A DNA stretch of 64,000 nt, taken from positions 137,689-201,688 of the forward strand of contig JACJWY010000002.1 in NCBI GenBank assembly GCA_020636955.1. The letters run 5' to 3'. How positions within the stretch are numbered: position 1 is the first letter of the stretch; each line of letters begins with the position of its first letter. The position numbers and the translations under genes were made by a program. The notes beneath the pieces are model-generated. The model worked only from the letters and a program-made list of their open reading frames with translations, made no database searches and was not told the DNA's origin. This document shows positions 25,872 to 35,400 of this stretch, piece after piece. The stretch is from Thermoleophilales bacterium (GTDB lineage: Bacteria > Actinomycetota > Thermoleophilia > Solirubrobacterales > 70-9).

Positions 25872-27575
25872 CTAGCGCTTTCGCACCGCTCCGGTCACGT
25901 AGCGACCTCCTGCTCTCACCACCACCGTTTTGCGTCTCGCGAAGTCACGTACGCTCACCACACCCCGTTTGACCTTCACCTCGGAAGACCCGTCGCACCG
26001 GTCTTCAAGTGACCAGATGGTTCCTCGCACACTTGCCGAACCGCCGTGGCCGACCGTTTTGAAGCGTCCCTTGCCACTGCCCCACAGTTTCCGCCCGGAG
26101 GACTTCTTCCGATGGTTGGGGACTCGAACCCTGACCAATGCACTCCGGCCTCGCCGGGCGCATTGGAGGGGTCCTTTCAGGCTGAGAGTCGTCTCGGCTC
26201 TTCCTTTCTTCTGCCCGACCCGGAACAGCCCGCCCCTAAAGCGGGCCGACTGGTTGGCTTTGCGGGATCTGGCCGAGGTCAACCGGACCGTGCCGCGTCG
26301 CGTGTCGATCAGGCAACCTGTCCTGACCTGCTTCGGGTTTCTCAGCTTTCTGTACGTGCCCGTCCCCGGACACTTCGTTTTCACAATGCCGGTTTCGGGG
26401 TTCAGGTTCACGGTCTTCCCCGATATAGGAGCCGGCAACGGCTCAGCCACGGAAACCGCCCTCAAACGATCCGTCCTGGTTCCGTCGCCCAATTGACCGT
26501 AATCGTTGAAGCCCCAGCACTCCGCCTCGCCCGAATTACGCAATGCGCAGGTGTGAAAGGAGCCCGCCGACAGAGAAGCGACATCGGACAATCCAAGAAC
26601 CGGCGTCGGAACAAGCGGTCCCGGTTCGAGGTCTTCGGTCCGGGTTCCATTTCCGACCTGACCGCTGCTGTTGCTCCCCCAGCAGACGGCCTGCCCGGTG
26701 GCCCGCACGGCGCAAACGTGATCCGACCCGCTTGAAATCGACAGGGCGTCCGCGAGTCCGGAAACCGTCGCCGGAACGGCGCTGTCCACGGTGGAACCGT
26801 CTCCCAGCTCACCGAGCGAATTGGATCCCCAGCACCTCGCCTGTCCGGTGCTCCTCACTGCGCAAGTGTGCGCTCCGCCCGCAGCAATCGAAACGGAGTC
26901 GCTGAGGCCGGAAACGGGAGTCGGCACAAGCCTGTCTGTAGTCGTGCCATCACCCAAACGTCCTGAATTGTTGAACCCCCAGCAGACTGCCTGGCCGGTG
27001 GCCCGGGTAGCACAGGCATGGGTGCCGTCCGGAACCGAGATCGAAGCGGCGTCGCTCAATCCGGAAACGGCCGTCGGAACCTTCCGATCGGCAGTGGTTC
27101 CGTCCCCCAGTTGACCGAAGTCGTTTGAACCCCAGCAGACTGCCTGGCCCGAGCTGCGGATGGCGCATGCGAAATCGCGTCCCGCAGAAATCGCAACGGC
27201 ATCTGACAAGCCCGGGACAGGGACGGGAACTTCGCTGTTCAAGACGATGGTCGGGTTTCCGATTTCGCCCGAAGTCATGACCCCCCAGCAGACGGCCTGG
27301 CCCGATTCCCGGATCGCACAGGTGAACCAGTTTCCCGCCGAGATCGCCTTCGCGTCGGTCAATGCCGGGACTGCGTTCGGAACCAACCGACCGACTGTGG
27401 TGCCATCACCCAGTTCACCGGACGAGTTATCGCCCCAGCAAAATGCCTGTCCGGACGATTCGATGCCACAGGAGTGGTACAGGCCACCGGACACGGACTC
27501 GAAGGTCGCGGCACCCGCTGATCCGGCAAACCCCCACCAGCACACCATGACGACGAAGAAACAGAGTCTTTTCAC
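25872..27575 (-). CDS. Secreted RCC1-repeat protein with C-terminal FecR-like domain
   Basis: A 567-aa protein starting at GTG 27575 with a GGGGG ribosome site, followed by a signal peptide (LCFFVVMVCWWGFAGSAGA). Seven RCC1/ALFI-type repeats follow (about 22-370), each with two Cys in patterns such as HTCALRNSGEAECWGFNDYG and LGDGT. That is enough for a closed seven-bladed propeller. The C-terminal 150 residues carry GCLIDTRRGTVRLTSA, LFRVGQ, KLWGSGKGRFKTVGHGGSAS, EDRC and a basic end. A longer frame from 27629 would overlap the preceding gene. The partner is unknown; the fold suggests extracellular binding. Confidence 0.85.
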   Translation of the reverse strand: MKRLCFFVVMVCWWGFAGSAGAATFESVSGGLYHSCGIESSGQAFCWGDNSSGELGDGTTVGRLVPNAVPALTDAKAISAGNWFTCAIRESGQAVCWGVMTSGEIGNPTIVLNSEVPVPVPGLSDAVAISAGRDFACAIRSSGQAVCWGSNDFGQLGDGTTADRKVPTAVSGLSDAASISVPDGTHACATRATGQAVCWGFNNSGRLGDGTTTDRLVPTPVSGLSDSVSIAAGGAHTCAVRSTGQARCWGSNSLGELGDGSTVDSAVPATVSGLADALSISSGSDHVCAVRATGQAVCWGSNSSGQVGNGTRTEDLEPGPLVPTPVLGLSDVASLSAGSFHTCALRNSGEAECWGFNDYGQLGDGTRTDRLRAVSVAEPLPAPISGKTVNLNPETGIVKTKCPGTGTYRKLRNPKQVRTGCLIDTRRGTVRLTSARSRKANQSARFRGGLFRVGQKKGRAETTLSLKGPLQCARRGRSALVRVRVPNHRKKSSGRKLWGSGKGRFKTVGHGGSASVRGTIWSLEDRCDGSSEVKVKRGVVSVRDFARRKTVVVRAGGRYVTGAVRKR

Positions 27576-27582
27576 GGTCCCC

Positions 27583-27855
27583 CTATCGACTGCCCGCCTC
27601 GCGTTCGATGCGATCCACGAGTGCTTCAATCAGATCCGCTTCCGGCTCCAGACCCGCCGCTTCAATCGCTCTTTCAAGCTCCGCCGTCTGGACCTTCCGA
27701 CCTTTCGCCTCGCTTTCGAGCAGCGGCAGCACCTGGTCGAGCTGACGTTCGACGCTCGGGATTGTTTTCGCCCTCTCCACCCAGTGCCCGGGCGGGGACG
27801 GTAGTTCCCGAAGCAGCTTTGCGATCTGTCTTTCATCCTTGGTGGCCATGATCAT
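27583..27855 (-). CDS. Small protein following ECF sigma factor
   Basis: A 90-aa helical protein with no TM helix, zinc-finger motif or signal peptide. It contains LLRELPSPPGHWVERAKTIP and ends in a Glu-rich amphipathic helix (ADLIEALVDRIEREAG). ATG 27855 and ATG 27849 are both possible starts. It lies 27 nt after the sigma factor gene and 7 nt before the RCC1 gene, so it belongs to the same operon. The position suggests a regulator of the sigma factor, but no known anti-sigma fold is visible. Confidence 0.6.
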   Translation of the reverse strand: MIMATKDERQIAKLLRELPSPPGHWVERAKTIPSVERQLDQVLPLLESEAKGRKVQTAELERAIEAAGLEPEADLIEALVDRIEREAGSR

Positions 27856-27882
27856 CCGCAGACAAGACGGGCGGGAAGCCGC

Positions 27883-28440
27883 TTATCTTCCCCTCCCGCC
27901 CGGTTCGTTTTCGGCTGCCTCCAGTTGCTCCCTCAACTTGACCAGGCAACGCGAAATCCGACTGGCGATCGTCCCCCCCGGGAGATCGAGCTCTTCACCA
28001 ATCTTCGCGTAGGTCTGGTCCTGAACAAAGAACCGATCGAGAATTTCCCGGCAGTTTTCCGGCATATCTTCGAGTGACCCGCGCACATCCATGGCCTCGT
28101 CGAGGCGATCGAAGAAATCGCTTTCCACCTGTTCAGGCAGCTCTTCGACGGGCACGTCCCGACCTCCCGCCCTGATCCGGTCAATGGCCAGCCTGCGGGT
28201 GATCTGGGCCAGCCAGGCCCGCACCGCATCGTCGTCTCTCAAGCGGTCCAGTTGATCGAAGCTACGACTGAAGACATCCTGAAAAACATCTTCCGCATCA
28301 GCATTGTTCAGTTCGAATCCACGGGCCAGGATCGCGTACACATATCGGGAAAAGCGGTCAACAAAAACACCCCAAGCCTCATCGTCGCCGCTTCGGCATC
28401 GCGCCACCAACTCCCTGTCGCTGAGGCCTCCGATCCCCAT
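27883..28440 (-). CDS. ECF-type RNA polymerase sigma factor
   Basis: A 185-aa sigma-70 family factor. Region 2 has YVYAILARGFELNNADAEDV, FQDVFSRSFDQLDRL and WLAQITRRLAIDRIR. Region 4 has LEDMPENCREILDRFFVQDQ, then TYAKIGEELDLPGGTIASRI as the helix-turn-helix. Length and organisation fit ECF factors that direct envelope or stress regulons. ATG 28440 is favoured over TTG 28446. A TAGGTT on the minus strand lies 9 nt before it, so it may have its own promoter. The genes behind it encode a 90-aa protein and two secreted FecR-like proteins. Confidence 0.88.
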   Translation of the reverse strand: MGIGGLSDRELVARCRSGDDEAWGVFVDRFSRYVYAILARGFELNNADAEDVFQDVFSRSFDQLDRLRDDDAVRAWLAQITRRLAIDRIRAGGRDVPVEELPEQVESDFFDRLDEAMDVRGSLEDMPENCREILDRFFVQDQTYAKIGEELDLPGGTIASRISRCLVKLREQLEAAENEPGGRGR

Positions 28441-28464
28441 GGTCAAGTCAACCTAGCAGCGAAA

Positions 28465-29022
28465 TCAGCTTTCGCCTAGCAATCTTTCGCGAGCCGAAGC
28501 TGCGATCTTCCGGTCAAGTCGTATCGCTTCGGTTACCGGCCGTTCCGGCATGTGCAAGAGGTTTGCCTCCGCCAGCTTCAAGGCATTTACAGCCACGGCC
28601 TCGGCCAGGACGACGGCGGAAACCAGATCCGGTTCGCTGGATGCGTCCACCTTGCCGGTGATCTCCACCAGGATTGTGGCCACATCGGCGGCGCATCCGG
28701 CCAGATCCTGCAGGTTCTCCAACGTCTGCTCGAGGGCCTCAAGAAGGAGCCGGTCATCCTTCCCGGCGCCGGGCGCAAGGGCCAACCGCGCCCGTTCCAG
28801 ATCCCGGCGGTTTCGTTCGACCAACTCAAGTGCACGATCCCGCAGGACTTCCGCCTGGGCCTCGACCGCATCGGGGTTTTCCTCGTCGCGCAGTGTGGAA
28901 GCAACCGCCACGGCCAACGAGGCCGAGAGGGCCAGGGTGACAGCGGAAACCGGACCCGCTGAAAACCAGTCGGTGGAATCGGAGATCCGTTTCAGGATCT
29001 CGTCGAGCGAAGCGTCGCTCAT
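28465..29022 (-). CDS. Cyclodeaminase/cyclohydrolase (FTCD_C) family protein
   Basis: A 185-aa all-helical protein resembling the FTCD C-terminal domain family, whose members include formiminotetrahydrofolate cyclodeaminase and methenyl-THF cyclohydrolase. Family-like features are the Ala-rich helix with GPVSAVTLALSASLAVAVAS, a long charged helix with LVERNRRDLERARLAL, and EPDLVSAVVLAEAVAVNALK. The Gly-rich loop normally reading PGGGSVAA is degenerate (SAGPVSAV), so activity is uncertain. ATG 29022 is used; GTG 29028 is possible. It precedes the sigma factor by 24 nt. I see no other folate or histidine gene nearby. Confidence 0.6.
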   Translation of the reverse strand: MSDASLDEILKRISDSTDWFSAGPVSAVTLALSASLAVAVASTLRDEENPDAVEAQAEVLRDRALELVERNRRDLERARLALAPGAGKDDRLLLEALEQTLENLQDLAGCAADVATILVEITGKVDASSEPDLVSAVVLAEAVAVNALKLAEANLLHMPERPVTEAIRLDRKIAASARERLLGES

Positions 29023-29029
29023 CGACACG

Positions 29030-29353
29030 CTATTTCACTTTCACGCGCGCGTGGCCGAACTGCGTCTCCATTCCGGCACCACTGGCCCGGAACGTGACCT
29101 TGACCTTCTTGCCCTTTCTCACCTTCCTGAGGACCGAAATCCTGAAACTGGCCACGCTCGTTGCGCCAGGAGCAATCGGCCCCAGTTTCATGCAACCGGA
29201 TTTCCTGACCAGTTTCGACCTCACCTTTGGGCAGACAGTTATCTCCGGGGTTGCGACGGTGCCCGTGTTCTTTACGCGAACCTGCGATTCACAAATTACT
29301 CCTCCAGGGACAGGACCGCAAACGATCCCGGTGACTGCCGCTTCTCGTGACTT
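29030..29353 (-). pseudogene. N-terminally truncated CARDB/DUF11-like fragment
   Basis: A 107-codon open frame lies between a TGA (29356-29354) and the stop at 29030. It contains no ATG, GTG or TTG before GTG 29224. Its translation reads like one Ig-like surface domain: CESQVRVKNTGTVATPEITV, a Cys-containing KSGCMKLGPIAPGATSVASF, and a basic KVRKGKKVKVTF. There is no signal peptide. It probably is the remnant of a surface protein related to the large DUF11 gene beyond the terminator at 29428-29453. A short real gene starting at GTG 29224 (64 aa) cannot be excluded. Confidence 0.5.
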
Positions 29354-29427
29354 TCATACTCACCGGACGCACCAGACGGTGAAAATCTTCCACCAGGTTC
29401 TTGGAAAACGACACTTTGCAAACAGAA

Positions 29428-29453
29428 AAGCCCCGGTCGCGGGACCGGGGCTT
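29428..29453 (-). terminator. Intrinsic terminator of the DUF11 gene
   Basis: AAGCCCCGGTC (29428-29438) pairs with GACCGGGGCTT (29443-29453) around a 4-nt loop. In the leftward direction the stem is followed by TTTTCTGTTT. It lies 29 nt after the stop of the large DUF11 gene. Confidence 0.85.
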
Positions 29454-29481
29454 CTCGTTTTGGCAGTGAAGGCTCGCCCTC

Positions 29482-32400
29482 CTAGCGTCGCCTGACCTTC
29501 ACTACCTTTCTGGTCCCTCCAGAAATCTTGAGCAGGGCCTTCCTGGCCTTGCCCTTCCTGAGGATCGAGCGTCCGGCCCTGGTCAGACCGAGCCTGATCT
29601 TCTTCGTGCCGGCCTTGCCGATGAAGTACCGCTTCTTCGCGAGGACGGTGCCCTTGCCGTACTTCTTGCCCTTCACCTTGACCTTCTTCAGGGTGCTGAG
29701 CTTCGCGGTGCCGCCGCAGGCGCCGGTGCACTTCAGGGTGAAGGTGACGCCCGAAGCCGCGTAACTCACGCCCTTGCCGACGATCGTCTTCGCGATCGGA
29801 TTGTTCGGTGCCGGCTTGGTCGGCTCGGTCGGATCAACCGGCTCGAAGTTGTCGGTGTCCTCGGCGGTCACCGTCGCGGTCGAGCTGTTGTTCGACGTAA
29901 CGTCCTCCAGTGAGGTGGTCGAAATGTAGGCGGTGTTCTGAATCACCTTCGGCGGCGCATGCTCGCCAGCCGTCCGAATGCCCAGGCAGAGCAGGCTGAG
30001 CCTGGCGTTCAGTGCATGGTCGGTCGGGTTGTAGATCCGGAACGCCCGGGTGACCGGACGCGGATCGTTGCCCAGCGAAACCAGACCGTCGTCGAGGTCC
30101 ATGTCGGCGACGATGCCCTTGTAGCCGTCGGCGCAGGTCAGCTGCGCCTCGTTGACCTCACCGGGCTGGACCGTGAATTCCTTGACGATGTGCTGGAAGG
30201 CGAGGTCGTGGGTGTGGCCGTCAACCACGCTGACCTGACGGGTCATGCAGCGGATCGAGAATGTCGCCTGACCGGCCTGGCTCGAATCGAGCACGAACTT
30301 CCAGCCGTTGCCTTCCGGCTCGCTGTAAACGAGGTTCGCCGGAACGTTCGAGATGAACCCGGGCTGGATCGCGATCTGACCCGGACCGCACTGAAGGGTC
30401 GCCTCGTTCTTGCCGGCCGATGTCAGGTTGGTCACCGTGATCGGCGCGGAAACGATCAGGTCATGCTGATGGGTGCCGTCGGCAACCGTCTGCTTGAGGA
30501 TGCAGACCGCGAAAATCTTCGCCTGGGCGCGGCCCGTGGCGGTGTTATGGACCGTGCCCTGCCAGGTGTCCAGCGAGGATGCCCTGGATTCGAGTACCTC
30601 GGGAGCGGTCCAGTCGCCAGTGCCCTGATCGACATGGTCGATCCGCACCGAGCCGTCGGAAGCGAAGTAGCCGGAGGGGCAAACTGCCTGGACGGTCTTC
30701 GTCTCACCCGGGTTCAGGTCGATCTGGGTTTCCACCTTCTGGACGTCGAGCTGATGGATCTGGCTGGGGTCAGCGTCACCCCAGGCATCCACGGTGGCCT
30801 TGACCTGGTAGGTCTTGACGTCACCCGGCATCAGATCCCCGATCTGGCAGGTGACCGTGCCCGCCGTCTCGGTGCATGGCGAATCGGCGCTGACGAAGGT
30901 CAGGCCAACCGGAACCGGATCGGTGATCACCACGTTGTGGGCGACCGCGTTGCCGACGTTTTCCGCCTTCAGCGTGTAGGTCACGACATCACCCGGACGC
31001 GCATTGGTCGGGGCGGCGGTCTTGGTGATCTTCACATCCGGCACGCCGATCACGATCGTGTCTGCGTGATCGGTGTTGTCGGCCGGGGTCGGCTCCCATT
31101 CGTGGCCGGTAACGGTGGCAACGTTGTGGACGGTTGTGCCACCGGCCGCGTAGGTCGCCTTGACCCGGACCGTCAGCGTCTTCGAGGCGCCCGATGCCAG
31201 GGTCCCGACGTTGCATGTGATTACCGCATTGCAGTCAGCCGAGGAAACGAACTGGAGGCCGGCCGGCAGCGGGTCGCTGACGGTGACCTGGGTCGCGGTG
31301 TCCGGACCCTTGTTGGTCACCTTCAGCGTGTAGTCGAACTCGTCGAGCACGTTGACCTGGGCCGGAGCCGACTTCTCGATCTTCAGGTCCGCGATCGGGA
31401 AGTGGAGCGTCGCCTTGGCATCATCGTCGTCCTTGTACGAGCCACTGTGATTGCCACTGGCGCCACTCGCGTCCTTGGTCGTCGCTTCGGCGTCATTGGT
31501 CTGGACCGGCGGGTTGGCCCGGGCTCCGAGGCCCGGGGTCGCGGTGAAGGTGATCACCACGCTCGCGCCCGGCTGGATCACCTGGCCGTTGAAGTTCCAG
31601 GTGAGGATGTCACCGGCCGGGTCGCTGGTCACGGTCGGGTTGCCACCGGTGGCGCCGGTGATCGCGGTCGAACCAGCGTCATAGGTCCAGGCCGGAGGCA
31701 GCACGTCCCGGACGACCGTGTCGAATGCCTTGGCGGTGGTCGCGTTGTTGGTCACCACGATCCGCCAGCCGAAGGGCTGCTCGACGTTGGCGTCGGCGAT
31801 GTCCGGGAAGCCGGGAGCGGTAGTGGTCTTGTTGACGGTGAGCTCGGGGAACTCGAAGTTGACCACGACCGTGTCCTGGTTTGAGTCGTAGTGGCGGTAG
31901 GTCCACGGATTGGTCCGTTCGGCCGCCGGGATGCCCCAGTAATCCGAGTCGGCGGTGTTGACTGCCGAGGAGTTGTTGTCGAGCTGGGCCGATGGCAGAG
32001 CGTTCGCCGTGTAGGTCAGGGTCACGCTGCCGCCGACCGGGATCGGGCCCGGAATCACCCACTTCATCGAGCGGTCGCCGGCGCTCCACATCTTGGTGTT
32101 GTAGGTGCCGCCCTGGTCGAGAGCCACGTTGGTCAGCTCGGCGTCCGGCATGTCGTCGACGACCACGTCGTAGGCCGGGCTGGTGCCGTTGTTGGTGACC
32201 ACGATCTGGTAGGTCAGCGCGTCATTTGGCTGGCTCTGGACCGGTCCGTTGACGAAGCTTCCGCCGCCGACCTTGACCTTCTTGTCGAGCACGATGTGGG
32301 GCTCACGCACCGGAGTCGTCGTCTTGGCCTCGGCCGATACCTGGTCGAAGCTGCTCTGCGCCGGGATCGAGTTCGGGTTGAAGGTGAACTTGTTCGAGGT

Positions 32401-35400
32401 GTTCGACATCGAACGGACCGAGTTGACGATGTTCTCGCCGGCCACGACCGGGGCCCCGCCGCTGCGATGCGTATCCCGGACATGGGCCTTGTAGGTGAAT
32501 TCGATCACCCGGTCGGCCGTGCCGGGATCGAGATGTCCCAGATCCCAGCCGATGTTGGTCACCGAGGAGGTGACCTGCGGGTTGTAGTTCTGGACGGTCG
32601 GCGCCGGGTTGGAACCCGAGCAGCCGCTGACGCAGCTGGAGCTGACATAGCCGTCGAAGTCAATCGAGTCGGGCAGGATGTCCCGCACGGTCAGGTTGTA
32701 GAACTCGAGGCCCTTCGGAATCGTGACCGTGGCCTTGAAGTTCATCGGCGTGCCGATCGTGACCCAAGCGGGATCGACCGACTTGGTCACCGAGCTGCCG
32801 CCAACCTTGACGGTGCTCTGCGAGGAAGCGCTGTAGCCGGTGTTGGTCGTGCTCGAGGAGGTCCGCTCGTTCGGGTCGCTGCCGTCGATCGAGGTGGTCT
32901 TGGCGTTGGCGGTATTGGTGAAGGAGCTGCCGGCGATGGCCGGGGAATCGACCTTCGCCTGATAGGTCCAGGTGACATTGCCACCGGGAGCGATGTTGAT
33001 CGCCGGCGAAGCGGGCGAGGTGATGGTCCTTGTGGCTGCATCCCAGGTCGCGCCACCCGTTCCGGGAACGATCGCGCCGTCGGCCAGCGGGTTGCCACCG
33101 CCATCGATCAGGGTCACGCCGGCCGGCACGACGTCCTTGATCACCGTGTCGTGAGCGATGCTCACGTTGTTGGCGAGATTCCCGTTCTTGGTGACCAGGG
33201 TGTAGGTCACAGTGTCGCCCGGCAATGCGTTCGCGGTCTTGTTGTTGGTCTTGGTCTGCGTGATCGACGGCTCGACGATCGTGGTATTGACCTGGTTCGA
33301 GTCGCGGCTGCGCGGGGTGCTGTCGGTCCAGGAGATGTTGGCCTTGTTGATCCGCGTCTGGTTGCGCACGTTGGAGGAGACGTCAGCAACCCGGGTCTGG
33401 AAGCTGATCACGACCTTGTGATCGGAACCCGCCGGAACCACGTAGTTGTCGGGGATGTTGACGGTGATCGTCTGACCGACCGTGGTGATGCTCCAGCCGG
33501 CAGGCAACGGCGATCCGTTGAGGGTCGCGGTGGCGGGGCCGGTCAGCGGCTGGGTGGTAGCCGAGTTCGGCGTGTCGGTGATTTTCGCATTGGTGCCGAA
33601 GGTGGTGCCTGCGGGCAGTGTCGCGGTGACCGTGTAGTTGATCAGCTCGCCGATCGTCGCCTGCGAAGCGCTGTTGCCGGTCTCGGTGATCGAGGTCGTA
33701 CCGGTCTTTGACAGGCCGACGTCGGGGGTCTTGACGTTGCTGGTGTCATCGACCGGCGGCACGTTCGGAGTGTTCGGGTTGTCCGGGTCGATGTTGCTTT
33801 GCGGCGTGTAAACGTAACGACCACCGGTGTTGGTGTCGGACTCGTACTGCCGGACCCCGGCCTTGTTCACGTAGGTGTTCTCCGGACCGAAGGTGCCGGG
33901 TATGGCCACCTTGTAGGTGAGGGCCTTGGTTGATCCGTCGCCTATGCTCGGGACGGTCCACTTGATCTTGTCGATGCCGCTGCCGCCATCGACACAGGTG
34001 CCGCCGTCGGAGATTGACGAGACCATGGTGCAGTCGTATGCCGCCGGGAGGTTGTCCCAGACCTGGACGTCCTTGGTGTCGCCAGTGGACGCGACGTCGA
34101 TCTCGTAAGTGACGACATTGCCGCCGCGGACGGTCAGGCCATCCGCAGGCGGGCTGTAATTCGTCGAGTCGATCTTGCTGACGCCCTTGGTCAGCTTCAG
34201 GGTCGGGGCTACGGTCTGGAAATCGACCTGGTCTCTCAGCGGGAAAGAAGTTCCTGCGGTATTCGAGAAAGCAAACTTGGCCAGGTTGCCTTCGATGTCA
34301 ACCGGCTTGAGGATGCCGGTCGGCTCGATCGTGGTCTTGAAGGTGACCTGGAATCTCTGCGACCCGGTGGGAACGAAGCTGCCGTTGATATCCCAGAAGA
34401 GAACACCGTCAGCGGCATCGCCGGTGTCGATCGCATTGACCGTGGTGTTGTCCGAAGTGTCGGCGTAGCTGCCCGGCACGAAGGCGGCATTCCGCGGCAG
34501 GAAGTCGGTGACCCGGAGCTGATGCGTATCGACCCTGGACGGGAAATCGAGCGTGACCCGCCAGCAGATCGTGTCGCCCGGCTGGTAGGTCGGAATGGTG
34601 TCGACATAGGTCGCGGTCTGACAGTTGGTGCCACTCTCGGCCACTTCCTTGTTCAGTACGACGGCCGGTGCCGACTGACCGGCGGAAGAGGCGTCAACCA
34701 CCGGTTCCGGCTCCTGACCGTCGTTCCAGATCCGCGGGCCCGGAGTCGAGCAATCCGGGGTTCCGGGGGCGGTGCAGCGTGAGAACGCGTTGCCGGTGAG
34801 ATTGACCTTGTTGGAAACCGAGTCGCGGGCCAGCAGCGGCGAGGTCGGCAGGAAGTTCTGCTGGTAATGGCTGCGGGTCCGGGTCGGGAAGGTGATGACG
34901 AATTCGTCGCTTACGTCGGTGTGGCCCAGCTCGGCGAGGACCGACTTGTCCCAGGTGATGGTGAAGGTGCCGTCCGCGTTTTCGGTGACGCTCTTGTACG
35001 GAACGCTCGGGTTGTCACCGGTCGGCGAGCATTCCGAGTCACTCGCGTCGTTCTGGGTGGTGTAGTTGACCGGGCCGAGCGGGCAAAGACCCGACGGCAG
35101 GGTGTCAGTGACCACAATGTCATCGCTGTAGCGGTACTCGCCGGTGCGGAAACGGAGCTCCCAACTGGTGATGTCGCCCTGACCGAGCTGGGGCGAGGAA
35201 AGGTTTGACTTGTAGACGACCAGGTCCTCGGCGGTCCGTTCGAGGATGGTGTCATCGGAAACGTCAAAGGGAGCGACGCTCGTACTCTGGTATTGACCGG
35301 ACGCGATCGCGTAGTTGGCGATCTTCTGCTCGTCCTGGATTTCCCTAGGCGGGGCGACCGCGTTGTTGTCGAGGTTGGCGCCCTGGGCACCGGTCGTGGT

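Noticed and set aside
25872..27575. Repeating DNA resembling a CRISPR or tandem repeat array
   Set aside because: The periodicity comes from RCC1 repeats in a coding frame; units vary and no spacers exist.
29959..33711. Two long plus-strand ORFs of 641 and 606 codons
   Set aside because: They are antisense to the DUF11 gene, show Arg/Gly/Val/Asp-biased composition without motifs or ribosome sites, and arise from high GC at third positions.
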